A stretch of DNA of 64,000 nt from Oceanicaulis sp051859625 (GCF_051859625.1 NZ_JBHYFH010000002.1:124001-188000); one strand, 5' to 3'. Counted from the first letter of the stretch, positions 33,304 to 45,068 are shown. The notes: a model not told the origin generated them from the letters alone. Numbers and translations are program-made.

Positions 33304-33713
33304 TCCGGCCGCGGCTTCTGACGCATCGCCTTGGTCTGGCTCTTCTTCGCCTTCTTGTCTTTCTGGCGTTTGATCGAATTGAGCGAAGGACGCGATTTGA
33401 TCCGCGGCTTGGGCTTGCGGCTCGCCTGTTCGATCAGGCGCTTGAGTCGGGTGCGGGCCTCGGCGCGATTGCGCTCCTGAGAGCGGTGATCTTCCACATG
33501 CAGGATCAGCACGCCGTCCTGGGTCATTCGCGTGCCGGCGAGGCGCACCAGCCGCTGCTTGATCGCGGCGGGCAGGGCGCTGGCGCTGACGTCAAAGCGC
33601 AGCTGCACCGCGCTTTCAGTCTTGTTCACATGCTGGCCGCCGGGTCCGGACGACCGCACGAAGCGCTCGGTGATCAGGCTTTCATCAATGCTGATATCAT
33701 CTGTGATGCGCAT
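33300..33713 (-). CDS. arfB: Alternative ribosome-rescue factor B
   Basis: Peptidyl-tRNA hydrolase that frees stalled ribosomes without a stop codon in the A site (YaeJ/ArfB). 137 residues: class-I release-factor domain with G25-G26-Q27 (RSSGPGGQHVNKTESAVQLRF) and a basic, disordered C-terminal tail (KRQKDKKAKKSQTKAMRQK) that would enter the mRNA channel. Short length and tail separate it from PrfA/PrfB. It starts next to the MFS transporter stop, so the two are probably cotranscribed. Confidence 0.94.
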   Translation of the reverse strand: MRITDDISIDESLITERFVRSSGPGGQHVNKTESAVQLRFDVSASALPAAIKQRLVRLAGTRMTQDGVLILHVEDHRSQERNRAEARTRLKRLIEQASRKPKPRIKSRPSLNSIKRQKDKKAKKSQTKAMRQKPRPD

Positions 33714-33714
33714 G

Positions 33715-35031
33715 TCAGCCAGACACAGGTTTTAGCGAAACGGCGAGCCCCGCGCCGGCCAGGGCGCTGGCCGCCAGCCCGATCATGACCCACGGCCCGC
33801 TCAGTTGATAGAGCCCGCCCATGATCAGCCCATAGACCAGCAACAAGACGCCGATCACGGTGTTTGAAACCGCCGTGTAACTGGCGCGTGTGTCTTCATC
33901 GGCCAGATCGACCAGATAGGTGGACCGGCCAAGCCGCACGCCCTGATGCCCGAAGGCGAGCACGAACAGAACGCCCGCATGGAAGATCATCAGCTCTGAC
34001 CAGGGCGCATCCAGCAATAGGCTCGCCCCGCTTGCAAGGCACGCCGCAGCGCCCGCCAGCCCGCCGGCGGCCAGCACCCAGCGGCTCGATTTGTCCGCCA
34101 GTCGCCCCCAGGCCCAGCCGCTGACAAAGCCCGCGCTGGCCGACGCCACCAGAAACCCGCCCAGGCCCGCGAGCTCGGCGCCGGTCCGGTTTTGCGCGGC
34201 GGAGACGAGGAAGGGCGGGGCGATGGAGGTGGCGATCATCAAGGTGCGAGCGGCGACGAACTGACCAAAATCGCGATCTGTCCAGAGCAGACGGATCTGC
34301 TTCATCGCCTCGGGGAAGGCGTTCGCCCCGCCCTCGGTCGAGCCGGGCGCTTCAGCTAACTGCAGATAGACAAAGGCCGCGCTCACCCAAAGGCCGGCGC
34401 CGACAAGGAGCAGCCCTGCGATCACCGGCGCGCCGGTGTCAGGCGAGACCACCAAGACAGCCCCGAAGACCAACGCAACCAGACCTGAAACCGTGGTGGC
34501 GTAGCCGCTGACTGCGCCGCGGCGGGTTTTGGACACGGTCTTTCCCAGGACATCCTTGTGACTGACCGAGCACAGGCTGCGCGCGACCGCGAAAACGCCG
34601 ACCATGGCGATCAGGAGCCAGCCCGCCAGCGCGCCATCAAGCGTCAGCGCGATCACCGCCATGATCACCAACGCCAGCGCCTGGCCCAGCGAGCCGGCCG
34701 CCCAGACATATTTGCGCTTTTCACGCTGGCGGATGGCAGTGGCGATAAAGAGCTGAGGCAGGAGCGCGCCCGCTTCGCGCACGGGCGCCAGCAAACCCAC
34801 CAGAAAGGCGGGGGCGCCGAGCGCGCCGAGCAACCAGGTCAAGGTGAGTTTGGGATCGACCAGCGCATCGCCGGTCTTGGTCAGGCTGAGGGAGAGGGTG
34901 GAGAAGACCCAGTTGCGCGGTTGATGCTGACAGGCGCTTTCGGGCACGTCCTTGCAGACCCGAGCTTCATCATCGTCATAAAGCGCCGAGTATACGGTTT
35001 CAGAGAGTGCGTCTTGGGGCGCCTCGCTCAT
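33715..35031 (-). CDS. MFS transporter
   Basis: 438 residues with about 12 membrane helices. A cytoplasmic N-terminus of about 50 residues is rich in acids and contains several cysteines/histidines (ARVCKDVPESACQHQPRN). Helices such as ALVIMAVIALTLDGALAGWLL and LVALVFGAVLVVSP follow; the motif-A-like loop between halves is GWAWGRLADKSSR. Substrate unknown. The gene ends 2 nt before arfB. Confidence 0.85.
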   Translation of the reverse strand: MSEAPQDALSETVYSALYDDDEARVCKDVPESACQHQPRNWVFSTLSLSLTKTGDALVDPKLTLTWLLGALGAPAFLVGLLAPVREAGALLPQLFIATAIRQREKRKYVWAAGSLGQALALVIMAVIALTLDGALAGWLLIAMVGVFAVARSLCSVSHKDVLGKTVSKTRRGAVSGYATTVSGLVALVFGAVLVVSPDTGAPVIAGLLLVGAGLWVSAAFVYLQLAEAPGSTEGGANAFPEAMKQIRLLWTDRDFGQFVAARTLMIATSIAPPFLVSAAQNRTGAELAGLGGFLVASASAGFVSGWAWGRLADKSSRWVLAAGGLAGAAACLASGASLLLDAPWSELMIFHAGVLFVLAFGHQGVRLGRSTYLVDLADEDTRASYTAVSNTVIGVLLLVYGLIMGGLYQLSGPWVMIGLAASALAGAGLAVSLKPVSG

Positions 35032-35069
35032 GGGGTCCGTCTCCTGTCACAGCCATGCAAGAGCGTGAG

Positions 35070-35726
35070 CTAGACCGCCGGATTGATCAAAATAGATTCG
35101 CTGTCCGGTTCGCTGCCCTCAGCGATGCGCACGGCTTCCGCCGAGACGCGCGCCTTGCCGTCCGCCACCAGTTTCAGGCAAGCGGGGTAGAGCTTGTGTT
35201 CTGCTTCCAGAACCCGCGCGGACAAGGCTTCGGGCGTGTCGCCAGCCATGACCGGCACTACCGCCTGACCGATGATCGGGCCGTCATCCATCTCCGCGCG
35301 CACGAAATGCACGGTGCAACCATGGACCCGCACGCCCTGTTCCAGAGCGCGTTCATGGGTGTGGACGCCCTTGAAGGCGGGCAGCAGAGAGGGGTGGATG
35401 TTGAGCATCCGGTCGCGCCATTTCTCGACGAACCAGGGCGTGAGAATGCGCATGAAACCGGCGAGGCACACGATCTGGACGCCGGCTTCGCGCAGTGTCG
35501 CGTCGAGGTCTTTTTCAAAGTCCTCGCGGTCTTCATAAAGCGTGTGGTCGATAAAGCCTGTGGGCACATCCACCTTGCGGGCGCGCTCAAGCCCTTGCGC
35601 GCCGGCCTTGTTGGACAGGACGAGGACGATCTCGGCGGGAAAGTCCGGATCCTGGGCCGCATCCAGCAAGGCCTGAAGGTTTGATCCCCGCCCGGAGATC
35701 AAAACGCCGACTTTAGTTTTCGCCAT
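35070..35726 (-). CDS. purN: Phosphoribosylglycinamide formyltransferase
   Basis: Transfers formyl from 10-formyltetrahydrofolate to GAR in purine synthesis. 218 residues. Family motifs: VLISGRGSNLQALLDA at the N-terminus, LAGFMRILTPWFV, the catalytic NIHPSLLPAFKG histidine, and the aspartate in DDGPIIGQA. It follows purM by 3 nt on the minus strand, the standard purM-purN pair. Confidence 0.97.
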   Translation of the reverse strand: MAKTKVGVLISGRGSNLQALLDAAQDPDFPAEIVLVLSNKAGAQGLERARKVDVPTGFIDHTLYEDREDFEKDLDATLREAGVQIVCLAGFMRILTPWFVEKWRDRMLNIHPSLLPAFKGVHTHERALEQGVRVHGCTVHFVRAEMDDGPIIGQAVVPVMAGDTPEALSARVLEAEHKLYPACLKLVADGKARVSAEAVRIAEGSEPDSESILINPAV

Positions 35727-35729
35727 AGT

Positions 35730-36767
35730 CTAGCTCGCCTTCAACGCGCCGATAAGGCTGGCTTTCTCGCCTGCCGCGTTTAACGCCTCGCAAACCGAGT
35801 GCGCCTCGCTGGCCTCGACCGCCAGGATCATGCCGACGCCGCAATTGAACGTCCGGCGCATTTCGCTCTCGGCCACATCGCCGGCTTCCGCCAGCCATTT
35901 GAACACGGCAGGGCGCTCAAAGCTGTCATAATCCACGTCAAATGTCAGATGGTCCGGCAGCATGCGCGGGGTGTTTTCAGTGATCCCGCCGCCTGTGATG
36001 TGCGCCAGCCCCTTGATGCGGCCTTCACGGATCAGCGGCATCAGCGCTTTGACATAGATGCGGGTGGGCTCCAGCAGCGCTTCAGCCAGCTTGCGGCCCG
36101 GCGCGAAAGGCGCGTCGCTGTCAAAATCGAGCCCGGCATGGTCGATGATCCGGCGGATCAGCGAATAGCCGTTCGAGTGCGGGCCGGAGGAGGCGAGGCC
36201 GATCAGCGCGTCGCCTTCCTTCATCAGATCATGACGCGGCAGCAGCGCGCCGCGCTCAGCGGCGCCGACCACAAAGCCGGCCAGATCAAAATCCTCGCCC
36301 GTATACATGCCCGGCATTTCAGCGGTCTCGCCGCCGATGAGCGCGCAGCCCGATTGGCGGCAGCCTTCGGCGATGCCTGCGACCACGGCCGCGCCGCGTG
36401 TGGGGTCGAGTTTGCCGGTGGCGAAATAATCGAGGAAGTACAAAGGCTCGGCGCCCTGAGCCAGGATGTCGTTGACGCACATGGCCACCAGATCGATGCC
36501 GACCGTGTTGACGATACCGGAGCTGATGGCGAGCTTGAGCTTGGTGCCGACCCCGTCCGTGCCTGAGACGAGCACCGGGTCATTAAAGCCGGCGGCCTTG
36601 AGATCAAACGCGCCGCCAAAGCCGCCAAGGCCTGTGTCTGCGCCGGGGCGGGCGGTGGATTTGGCCAGCGGTTTGATGGCCTGAACCAGGGCGTCGCCTG
36701 CATCAATGCTGACGCCGGCGTCAGCGTAGGTCAGTCCGGATTTCGGGCTCGGGTCGGAGTGTGACAC
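35730..36767 (-). CDS. purM: Phosphoribosylformylglycinamidine cyclo-ligase (AIR synthetase)
   Basis: ATP-dependent closure of the imidazole ring in purine synthesis. 345 residues. Signatures: LTYADAGVSIDAGD, the TDGVGTKLKLA strand, GGETAEMPGMY, GLASSGPHSNGYSLIRR and AHITGGGITENTPRMLP. First gene of purM-purN; divergent from the DUF2066 gene with a 147-nt gap. Confidence 0.97.
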   Translation of the reverse strand: MSHSDPSPKSGLTYADAGVSIDAGDALVQAIKPLAKSTARPGADTGLGGFGGAFDLKAAGFNDPVLVSGTDGVGTKLKLAISSGIVNTVGIDLVAMCVNDILAQGAEPLYFLDYFATGKLDPTRGAAVVAGIAEGCRQSGCALIGGETAEMPGMYTGEDFDLAGFVVGAAERGALLPRHDLMKEGDALIGLASSGPHSNGYSLIRRIIDHAGLDFDSDAPFAPGRKLAEALLEPTRIYVKALMPLIREGRIKGLAHITGGGITENTPRMLPDHLTFDVDYDSFERPAVFKWLAEAGDVAESEMRRTFNCGVGMILAVEASEAHSVCEALNAAGEKASLIGALKAS

Positions 36768-36914
36768 GTGCGGCTCCCTTGGCCATATCGTCAGTTCAGG
36801 CGTGCATAGCGCGCAATTGTCAAAAGTGCGAGAGGGCGGGGCGCCGCAACAGGCTTCACCGCAGCGCGCATCCGCGTATAGTCGCGGTCAGAGATGACGC
36901 ATCAGGGGATCACC

Positions 36915-37967
36915 ATGCAAGCGATCAGGCAAGCAATGCAATGGGCTTTCGCGGGGCTGGCGGCTGGCGTTATGACCGCCTCGGCCCTGGCGGACGGCCC
37001 CTTCACCATTGACGGCGTGGCCATTGATGCGCGGGCGGACACGGCCTACGACGCCCAGCGCACGGCGCTGGAAGAGGGGCAGACCCAGGGCGCCCTGAGA
37101 CTGATCGAGCGTCTGACCTTGCCCGAAGACCGAATGGAATCAGGCCTGCCTGTCATCACTGCAGATGATGCGGCCAGTTTGATTGCGGGGCTGCAGATTT
37201 CTGACGAGCAGCGCTCGGCCACCCGCTATCGCGGCGTGCTGAGCCTGGATTTCGATCCGCGCGCCGTGCGCCGGTATCTGTCGGGGCTAGGCGTGCCGTT
37301 TGTTGAATCCCAGTCTGCGCCCATGGCCGTCATTCCGGTGACTGAGCTGAGCTCAGGTGCGCGGGTGCTGGGCGGAGACTGGCTGGAAGTTTGGCGAAAC
37401 AACGGTTTCGAGCATGCGCTCACCCCCGTCCTGGCGGTCGATGAAGATGCGATTTCGGCGGATGCCGTCACGTCGCTCAACACCAGCGCTTTGCGCTCCG
37501 TCCTCGATGCGATGGGGCTTGAGCGGGTCATGGTGCTGGTTGCGCGTCAGGAACCAGGGTCTGTGCGGGCAGGCGGCGTGATCGTCAGCTTTGACGGCGA
37601 GGGCGGCTTGCAGCGTGAGACCGTATCCCCGGTCAGCCTGGCCGGCGGGTTTGAAGATGCAGCGCGCGCCATTGTGGAGCGCCGCGAGCAGGACTGGAAA
37701 CGCGCCAGCGTGGTGCGCGACACGACCGTGGCCGAACTCGATCTGAGCATTCTTTTTGACAATCTGGCCGAATGGCGAGAGCTGCAACAGGCGGTGACCG
37801 GCGCGTCTCTGATCCAGAATGCGCGCCTGGACGCCATTTCGCGCACCGGCGCCGCGATGACGATCACCCATCGGGGCGCGCGCGAACAGGTCATGGCCGA
37901 ACTGAGCGCCCGCGGCGCGGTTCTGGCCGAGGATGAAACACTGGGTTGGACGGTACGCAGCCGCTAA
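36915..37967 (+). CDS. DUF2066 domain protein, secreted
   Basis: 350 residues with a signal peptide (AFAGLAAGVMTASALA). The mature part shows the DUF2066 pattern: AYDAQRTALEEGQTQGALRLIERLT, YRGVLSLDFDPRAVRRYLSGLGVPFVES and VLGGDWLEVWRNNGF. It has no known enzymatic function. ATG 36915 follows AGGGG; ATG 36894 is an alternative. The last base of its stop codon is the first base of the hdaA start, so translation is coupled. Its place before hdaA is also seen in other Caulobacterales-type genomes. Confidence 0.8.
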   Translation: MQAIRQAMQWAFAGLAAGVMTASALADGPFTIDGVAIDARADTAYDAQRTALEEGQTQGALRLIERLTLPEDRMESGLPVITADDAASLIAGLQISDEQRSATRYRGVLSLDFDPRAVRRYLSGLGVPFVESQSAPMAVIPVTELSSGARVLGGDWLEVWRNNGFEHALTPVLAVDEDAISADAVTSLNTSALRSVLDAMGLERVMVLVARQEPGSVRAGGVIVSFDGEGGLQRETVSPVSLAGGFEDAARAIVERREQDWKRASVVRDTTVAELDLSILFDNLAEWRELQQAVTGASLIQNARLDAISRTGAAMTITHRGAREQVMAELSARGAVLAEDETLGWTVRSR

Positions 37968-38635
37968 TGAAGCCAGGACAACTCGCGCTCGATCTGGTGC
38001 TTGAGCCCGACTATCGGGCCGAAGCCTTTGCGGTCAGCGAAGCCAACGCCGCCGCCCTGGCGCTCGTCAATCGCTGGCCGCGCTGGCGGCAAGGCCATCT
38101 CTTGCTGGTCGGACCGGCGGGCAGCGGCAAGACGCATCTGTCTCACATGTGGACCGCACGAACGCGCGCCATGCCGCTTGACGCCGCTGATCTGTCAAAA
38201 GGTCTGAAGAGCGTGGGACGGGGCGCGGCCGTGCTGGTTGAGGATTGCGACAAGGGCGTGGATGAAAACGCCCTGTTTCACCTGTTGAACCGGGCCGCAG
38301 GCGATGCGGGCGTGACGGTGTTGATGACGGCGGGCAAAGCCCCGGCGGAATGGCCGGTGTCGCTGCCTGATCTGGCCTCTCGCATGATTGCGACGGAAAC
38401 CGCGGTGCTGCATGAGCCCGACGACGCCTTGCTGCGTCAGGTGATGGAAAAACTTTTCCGTGACAAACGCACGCCGCTCTCTCCTGGGGTTTTGGAGTAT
38501 CTCCTTGATCGCATGGAGCGATCTGTGGATTACGCCCGGCGTCTGACGGCCTGGCTCGACCGTGAAGCGCTGGCGCGCAAAGGCCCGGTCACACGCACAC
38601 TTGCGCGCGAGGGGCTGTCAGTCCTATCCAGTTGA
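37967..38635 (+). CDS. hdaA: DnaA regulatory inactivator HdaA
   Basis: AAA+ protein related to the DnaA ATPase domain. With the sliding clamp it promotes ATP hydrolysis by DnaA and prevents over-initiation. 222 residues. The clamp-binding motif is at the very N-terminus (QLALDL, residues 5-10); Walker A GPAGSGKT (49-56), Walker B VLVEDCDKG, and a sensor-II region near YARRLTAWLD. It starts in the DUF2066 stop and ends 34 nt before ppk1. Confidence 0.9.
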   Translation: MKPGQLALDLVLEPDYRAEAFAVSEANAAALALVNRWPRWRQGHLLLVGPAGSGKTHLSHMWTARTRAMPLDAADLSKGLKSVGRGAAVLVEDCDKGVDENALFHLLNRAAGDAGVTVLMTAGKAPAEWPVSLPDLASRMIATETAVLHEPDDALLRQVMEKLFRDKRTPLSPGVLEYLLDRMERSVDYARRLTAWLDREALARKGPVTRTLAREGLSVLSS

Positions 38636-38669
38636 CCCGACGCGCCCTTCGCCTGTTTGGAGCCCTGTG

Positions 38670-40862
38670 ATGACCGACGCCGCGCCTTCATCCTCCATAT
38701 CCGGGACTGATGTGGAGGCGCTGATGGCCTCTCCGGACCGGTTCCTCAATCGTGAGCTGTCCTGGCTTCAGTTTAACTGGCGGGTCATCGAGGAGGCGCG
38801 CAATCCGCGTCATCCGGTGCTCGAACGCCTGCGTTTTCTGTCCATCTCGGCCAGTAATCTCGATGAGTTCTACATGGTGCGTGTGGCCGGCCTGCGCGCC
38901 CAGCTGCGCAACGGCATGGACCGGCCCGGCATGGATGGCTGCACGCCCGGCCAGCAGCTTGACCAGATCAATGAGGCCGCCACGGCGCTGATGTCCGCGC
39001 AGCAGGACACCTGGCGTGAACTGCAGGACCTTCTGGCCGAGCAAGGCGTGGAGCTGGTGGATGAGAAAAACCTGACAGCGAAAGAGCGCGAATGGCTGCG
39101 CGATGACTTTCTGGCGCACACGCTGCCGGTGATCACGCCGTTGGCGATTGATCCCGCGCACCCGTTCCCGTTCATTCCCAATCTCGGCTTCGCGCTGATG
39201 CTCAAGCTCAAGCGGCAACGCGACGGGCGCATCATGAATGCGCTTCTGCCCATGCCGGCCGGGGTGAAGCGGTTTATCGAGATTCCCACTGAACGCGTGG
39301 ACGAGCAGGGCCGTCCGGTCAAACGCTTCATTGCGCTTGAAACCATCCTGATCCTGTTCATGGACGCCCTGTTCCCCGGCTTTGATCTTGTGGGCAAGGG
39401 CGCGTTCCGGATCATTCGCGACAGCGATATCGAGATCGAGGAAGAAGCCGAAGATCTGGTGCGCGAGTTTGAAGCGCTGCTCAAACAACGCCGCCGCGGC
39501 GTTCTGGTGCGCCTGAAGATTGAAGCGGGCATGCCCGAAGAGTTGCGCCGCTTCATCACCCAGCAATTGCACGCCGAAAAACAGGATGTGCAGCTGGTGG
39601 ACGGGCTTCTGGGCATGGCGCAGCTGAGCCAGATGATCCCTGATGAGCGGCCGGAGCTGAAGTTCGAGCCCTATGAGCCGCGCTTCCCCGAACGGATCAA
39701 GGATCATGGCGGGGATGTGTTCGCGGCGGTGCGCGCCAAGGATCTGATCGTCCACCACCCCTATGAAAGTTTTGACGTTGTCGTGGAGTTCCTGCGTCAG
39801 GCGGCGCGCGATCCCGACGTCATCACGATCAAGCAGACGCTGTACCGGACGTCCAAGGATTCGCCGATCATCGCCGCACTCATCGAGGCGGCGGAGGCGG
39901 GCAAGAACGTCACGGCGCTTGTGGAGCTGAAGGCGCGCTTTGATGAGGAGGCCAATCTGCGCTGGGCGCGTGATCTGGAGCGCGCCGGCGTGCAGGTCGT
40001 TTATGGCTTCATCGAGTACAAGACCCACGCCAAGATCTCGCTTGTGGTGCGCCGCGAAGGCGCGGACTTGCGCAGCTACGCCCATTTCGGCACCGGCAAT
40101 TACCATCCGATCACGGCGCGCATTTACACGGATTTGTCGCTGTTCACCGCCGATCCCGCCTTTGGCCGGGATGCGGGCCGGATCTTCAACTATGTCACCG
40201 GCTATGCCCGGCCGCAGCAGCTGGAAAAGCTGGTGATCAGCCCGATCAACATGCTCGAATTCATCTGCGAGAAGATCGACCGCGAGATCGAGAACGCCAA
40301 GGCCGGCAAGCCGGCCGGGGTCTGGGCGAAGATGAATTCGCTGGTCCACCCGCGTGTCATCGACAAGCTGTATGAAGCCAGCCAGGCTGGCGTGCGGTGC
40401 GAGCTGATCATGCGCGGCATTTGCTGTCTGAAACCCGGCGTGCCGGGCTTGTCAGAGAATATTCGCGTGAAATCCATCGTCGGGCGGTTTCTGGAGCATT
40501 CACGGATCGCCTGCTTCGCCAATGGCGCGCCCATGCCAAGCCCGCAGGCGGAGATTTACATTTCCTCCGCAGACTGGATGCCGCGCAATCTGGACCGGCG
40601 CATCGAGACCCTGTGTCCGATCGAAAATCCGACCGTACACCGGCAAGTGCTCGACCAGATCATGGTCGCCAATCTCAATGATGAAACCCAGAGCTGGTAT
40701 ATGAACGCCGACGGCTCCTATACGCGCTTTGACACCGACGGCGTGGACGAGCCGTTCTCGGCGCATGCCTATTTCATGACCAATCCATCCCTGTCGGGCC
40801 GGGGCGAAGCGCTCAAACGCGATCAGCCGCCCGCCTTTCCCCATGTGGGTCCGCGCGACTGA
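38670..40862 (+). CDS. ppk1: Polyphosphate kinase 1
   Basis: Polymerises the gamma-phosphate of ATP into polyphosphate, reversibly. 730 residues: N-domain with RFLNRELSWLQFNWRV, head domain, and two PLD-like catalytic domains. The autophosphorylated histidine region is YAHFGTGNYHPITAR, with KTHAKISLVVRREG before it and HSRIACFANG/ISSADWMPRNLDRR after. ATG 38670 follows GGAG and gives the conserved N-terminus. Its stop overlaps the ppx start by one base. Confidence 0.96.
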   Translation: MTDAAPSSSISGTDVEALMASPDRFLNRELSWLQFNWRVIEEARNPRHPVLERLRFLSISASNLDEFYMVRVAGLRAQLRNGMDRPGMDGCTPGQQLDQINEAATALMSAQQDTWRELQDLLAEQGVELVDEKNLTAKEREWLRDDFLAHTLPVITPLAIDPAHPFPFIPNLGFALMLKLKRQRDGRIMNALLPMPAGVKRFIEIPTERVDEQGRPVKRFIALETILILFMDALFPGFDLVGKGAFRIIRDSDIEIEEEAEDLVREFEALLKQRRRGVLVRLKIEAGMPEELRRFITQQLHAEKQDVQLVDGLLGMAQLSQMIPDERPELKFEPYEPRFPERIKDHGGDVFAAVRAKDLIVHHPYESFDVVVEFLRQAARDPDVITIKQTLYRTSKDSPIIAALIEAAEAGKNVTALVELKARFDEEANLRWARDLERAGVQVVYGFIEYKTHAKISLVVRREGADLRSYAHFGTGNYHPITARIYTDLSLFTADPAFGRDAGRIFNYVTGYARPQQLEKLVISPINMLEFICEKIDREIENAKAGKPAGVWAKMNSLVHPRVIDKLYEASQAGVRCELIMRGICCLKPGVPGLSENIRVKSIVGRFLEHSRIACFANGAPMPSPQAEIYISSADWMPRNLDRRIETLCPIENPTVHRQVLDQIMVANLNDETQSWYMNADGSYTRFDTDGVDEPFSAHAYFMTNPSLSGRGEALKRDQPPAFPHVGPRD

Positions 40863-42385
40863 TGGGCGTCCGTGACATTTTCGGCTTCGGCAGCGCAGAA
40901 CCTCAGCTCAAGGGCCGCGACGTTGCGGTGATTGATGTGGGCTCGAACTCGGTGCGCATGGTGCAGTACCGGGTTGAAGGGCGGATGCTCTGGCCTGTGT
41001 TCAATGAAAAGACGATGGCCGGGCTCGGCGGCGGCGCGGCGGAGACGGGACGGTTGAACCCTGAAGGCGTCGAGGCCGCCTTGCGTACGCTCAAACGCTT
41101 CACCCAATTGCTTGACGCCAAGGGCGTCACCACGCGCGGCGCCGTGGCGACAGCGGCGGTGCGCGAGTGCGTGGACGGTCCGGACTTCGTCCAGCGGGTT
41201 CGCGATGAGACGGGCCTGGTCATTGACGTGCTGAGCGGCGAGGAAGAGGGGCGGTATTCCGCGCTGGGCGTGCTGGCCGGCGTGGGCGAGGCCTGGGGCG
41301 TGGCTGGTGATCTGGGCGGGTCCAGCCTGGAGCTGACCGGATTGGACAACCGCACGACCTTGTCCGCGGTGACCCTGCCGCTGGGCCCGTTGGCGGTGAA
41401 CGCCGCCAGCAACAGACCTCAGGATCTACGCAGCCATGTGGATGAACAACTGGCGCGCGCCAGTGACGTGCTTACGAATGCAGGCGACACGTTTTACGCC
41501 GTAGGCGGCGCCTGGCGCTCTTTCGCCAATCTGTCCATGACCTTGCGCAATTACCCGCTGCGTCTGTTGCATGAATACGAGCTGACGCCCGAACAGGTGC
41601 GCAAGGCCGTCGATTTCGCCATGAGCCAGAGCGAAAGCTCATTGGCGTCCGTGCCCGGCGTGGCGTCCAAACGCGCTTCCACCTTGCCCTACGCCGCCAT
41701 GCTGCTCGACCGGGTGATGAAAGCGGGAAGGTTTTCCCGCCTGGTGTTCTCCGCCAACGGCCTGCGCGAAGGCGTGGTCTGTGTCAGCGATCCAAGCCTG
41801 GTGGAAGAGGGCGACCCGCTGTTGAGCGGTGCAGAGGCGATGGCCCATTCCGCGTCGCCCGAGCCCGCATTCGGCCTGGCGCTTGCGGACTGGCTGGAGC
41901 CAGCCTTCAAAGGCGAAACCGCTGCGTTTTCCGACATCCGCGATCAACGCTTGCGCGCGGCGGCGGCGCGTTTGTGCGATATCGGCGCGCGCCTGCACCC
42001 TGATCATCGCGGCGATCTGGCTTTCACCCAAGTCCTATATGCGCCCATTGGCGGGCTGAGCCATGATGAGCGTGCGTTTCTCGCGCTCTGCCTGCATCAT
42101 CGCTATGAAGGCAAATCCTCTCGCAATGAAGACTGCGTCTCCAGCCATTTGCTGAATGAGGAGCAACGCGCGGCCGCGATGCGGGTGGGGCTGGGATTGC
42201 GCTTTGGCGCCGCCTTGTCTGGCCGCACGGCGAAGCTGCTGAAATCTTTCACGCTGTCGCGCGGAGAGGGCGAGTTGCGGATCACGGCGCGGCCGGAAAC
42301 CGAAGATCTGGTCGTTGAGCGAGCCTGGAAACGGTTTGAACAGTTTTGCAGCGCGATGGACCTCAAGCCCGTCATGATCAGATAG
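40862..42385 (+). CDS. ppx: Ppx/GppA family exopolyphosphatase
   Basis: Hydrolyses terminal phosphates of polyphosphate and/or pppGpp. 507 residues of the ASKHA fold: AVIDVGSNSVRMV phosphate loop, ATAAVRECVDGPDF, SGEEEGRYSALGV, GVAGDLGGSSLEL, and a C-terminal HD-like helical region (HRYEGKSSRNED). It directly overlaps ppk1 (TGATG), so synthesis and breakdown enzymes are made together. Confidence 0.93.
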   Translation: MGVRDIFGFGSAEPQLKGRDVAVIDVGSNSVRMVQYRVEGRMLWPVFNEKTMAGLGGGAAETGRLNPEGVEAALRTLKRFTQLLDAKGVTTRGAVATAAVRECVDGPDFVQRVRDETGLVIDVLSGEEEGRYSALGVLAGVGEAWGVAGDLGGSSLELTGLDNRTTLSAVTLPLGPLAVNAASNRPQDLRSHVDEQLARASDVLTNAGDTFYAVGGAWRSFANLSMTLRNYPLRLLHEYELTPEQVRKAVDFAMSQSESSLASVPGVASKRASTLPYAAMLLDRVMKAGRFSRLVFSANGLREGVVCVSDPSLVEEGDPLLSGAEAMAHSASPEPAFGLALADWLEPAFKGETAAFSDIRDQRLRAAAARLCDIGARLHPDHRGDLAFTQVLYAPIGGLSHDERAFLALCLHHRYEGKSSRNEDCVSSHLLNEEQRAAAMRVGLGLRFGAALSGRTAKLLKSFTLSRGEGELRITARPETEDLVVERAWKRFEQFCSAMDLKPVMIR

Positions 42386-42446
42386 GCTCGCTAGCCGACC
42401 ATGCGCGGGCTGGCTAGGGTTGAGCCATTGGTCAGTGAGAGGACGA

Positions 42447-42959
42447 ATGGAATTGTTTTCTTTTCTCGCCCTGGCGACGATGATGGTGGTGCTGACCACG
42501 TCCATTCACCTGGGCGGCCTGGCGGCCTTGATCGCGATGATGCGCTGGCGGGAAGGGCGTTCCAATCATGTGACGTCGGCCTGGTGGCAGATGGCGCTGA
42601 TCCTGGGCGTGGTACAGGGCTTGTTCTTTCTGCACGCTGTCCAGATCTGGGTGTACGCGGCGCTGTACCGGTTTGGCGGCGTCATCGAAACCTTTGAGGA
42701 AGCTCTCTATTTTTCAACCTCCACCTTCACCACGGTGGGGTATGGCGACATCGTGCTGGAGCCGGGCTGGCGGGTGCTGGCGGGGATTGAAAGCGCCAAC
42801 GGCTTTCTGCTTCTGGGCTGGTCGACAGCTTTTCTGCTGCAAGTCGTCAGCCGCCTGCGCTCGGTGGAGTTTCGCTGGCTGGACCGTCGGGAGGACGAGG
42901 CGGAACTGTTTGAAACCCGCAAGGCGGGCCGCAAGGACGATGCGGATCCGATCAGCTAG
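42447..42959 (+). CDS. Two-pore-domain-like K+ channel family protein
   Basis: 170 residues. The K+ selectivity filter is TTVGYGD (95-101) in YFSTSTFTTVGYGDIV, between hydrophobic helices (about 6-30, 48-72 and 105-133). That makes an unusual N-terminal helix pair plus a pore and inner helix, with a short acidic cytoplasmic tail and no RCK domain. ATG 42447 follows GAGAGGA. Probably a potassium-selective channel or subunit. Confidence 0.8.
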   Translation: MELFSFLALATMMVVLTTSIHLGGLAALIAMMRWREGRSNHVTSAWWQMALILGVVQGLFFLHAVQIWVYAALYRFGGVIETFEEALYFSTSTFTTVGYGDIVLEPGWRVLAGIESANGFLLLGWSTAFLLQVVSRLRSVEFRWLDRREDEAELFETRKAGRKDDADPIS

Positions 42960-43037
42960 CATCCTGTTCGACTTGCCCCCGTGCTCCGCAGCGCGCTAAA
43001 CCGTCTGCACATTTCAGAAAGTTCGACAGGACCGGGC

Positions 43038-45068
<2,031 letters not shown>

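Noticed and set aside
38688..40349. A 553-codon open frame on the minus strand
   Set aside because: Antisense to ppk1, which is unambiguous; no ribosome site or motif in the reverse frame.
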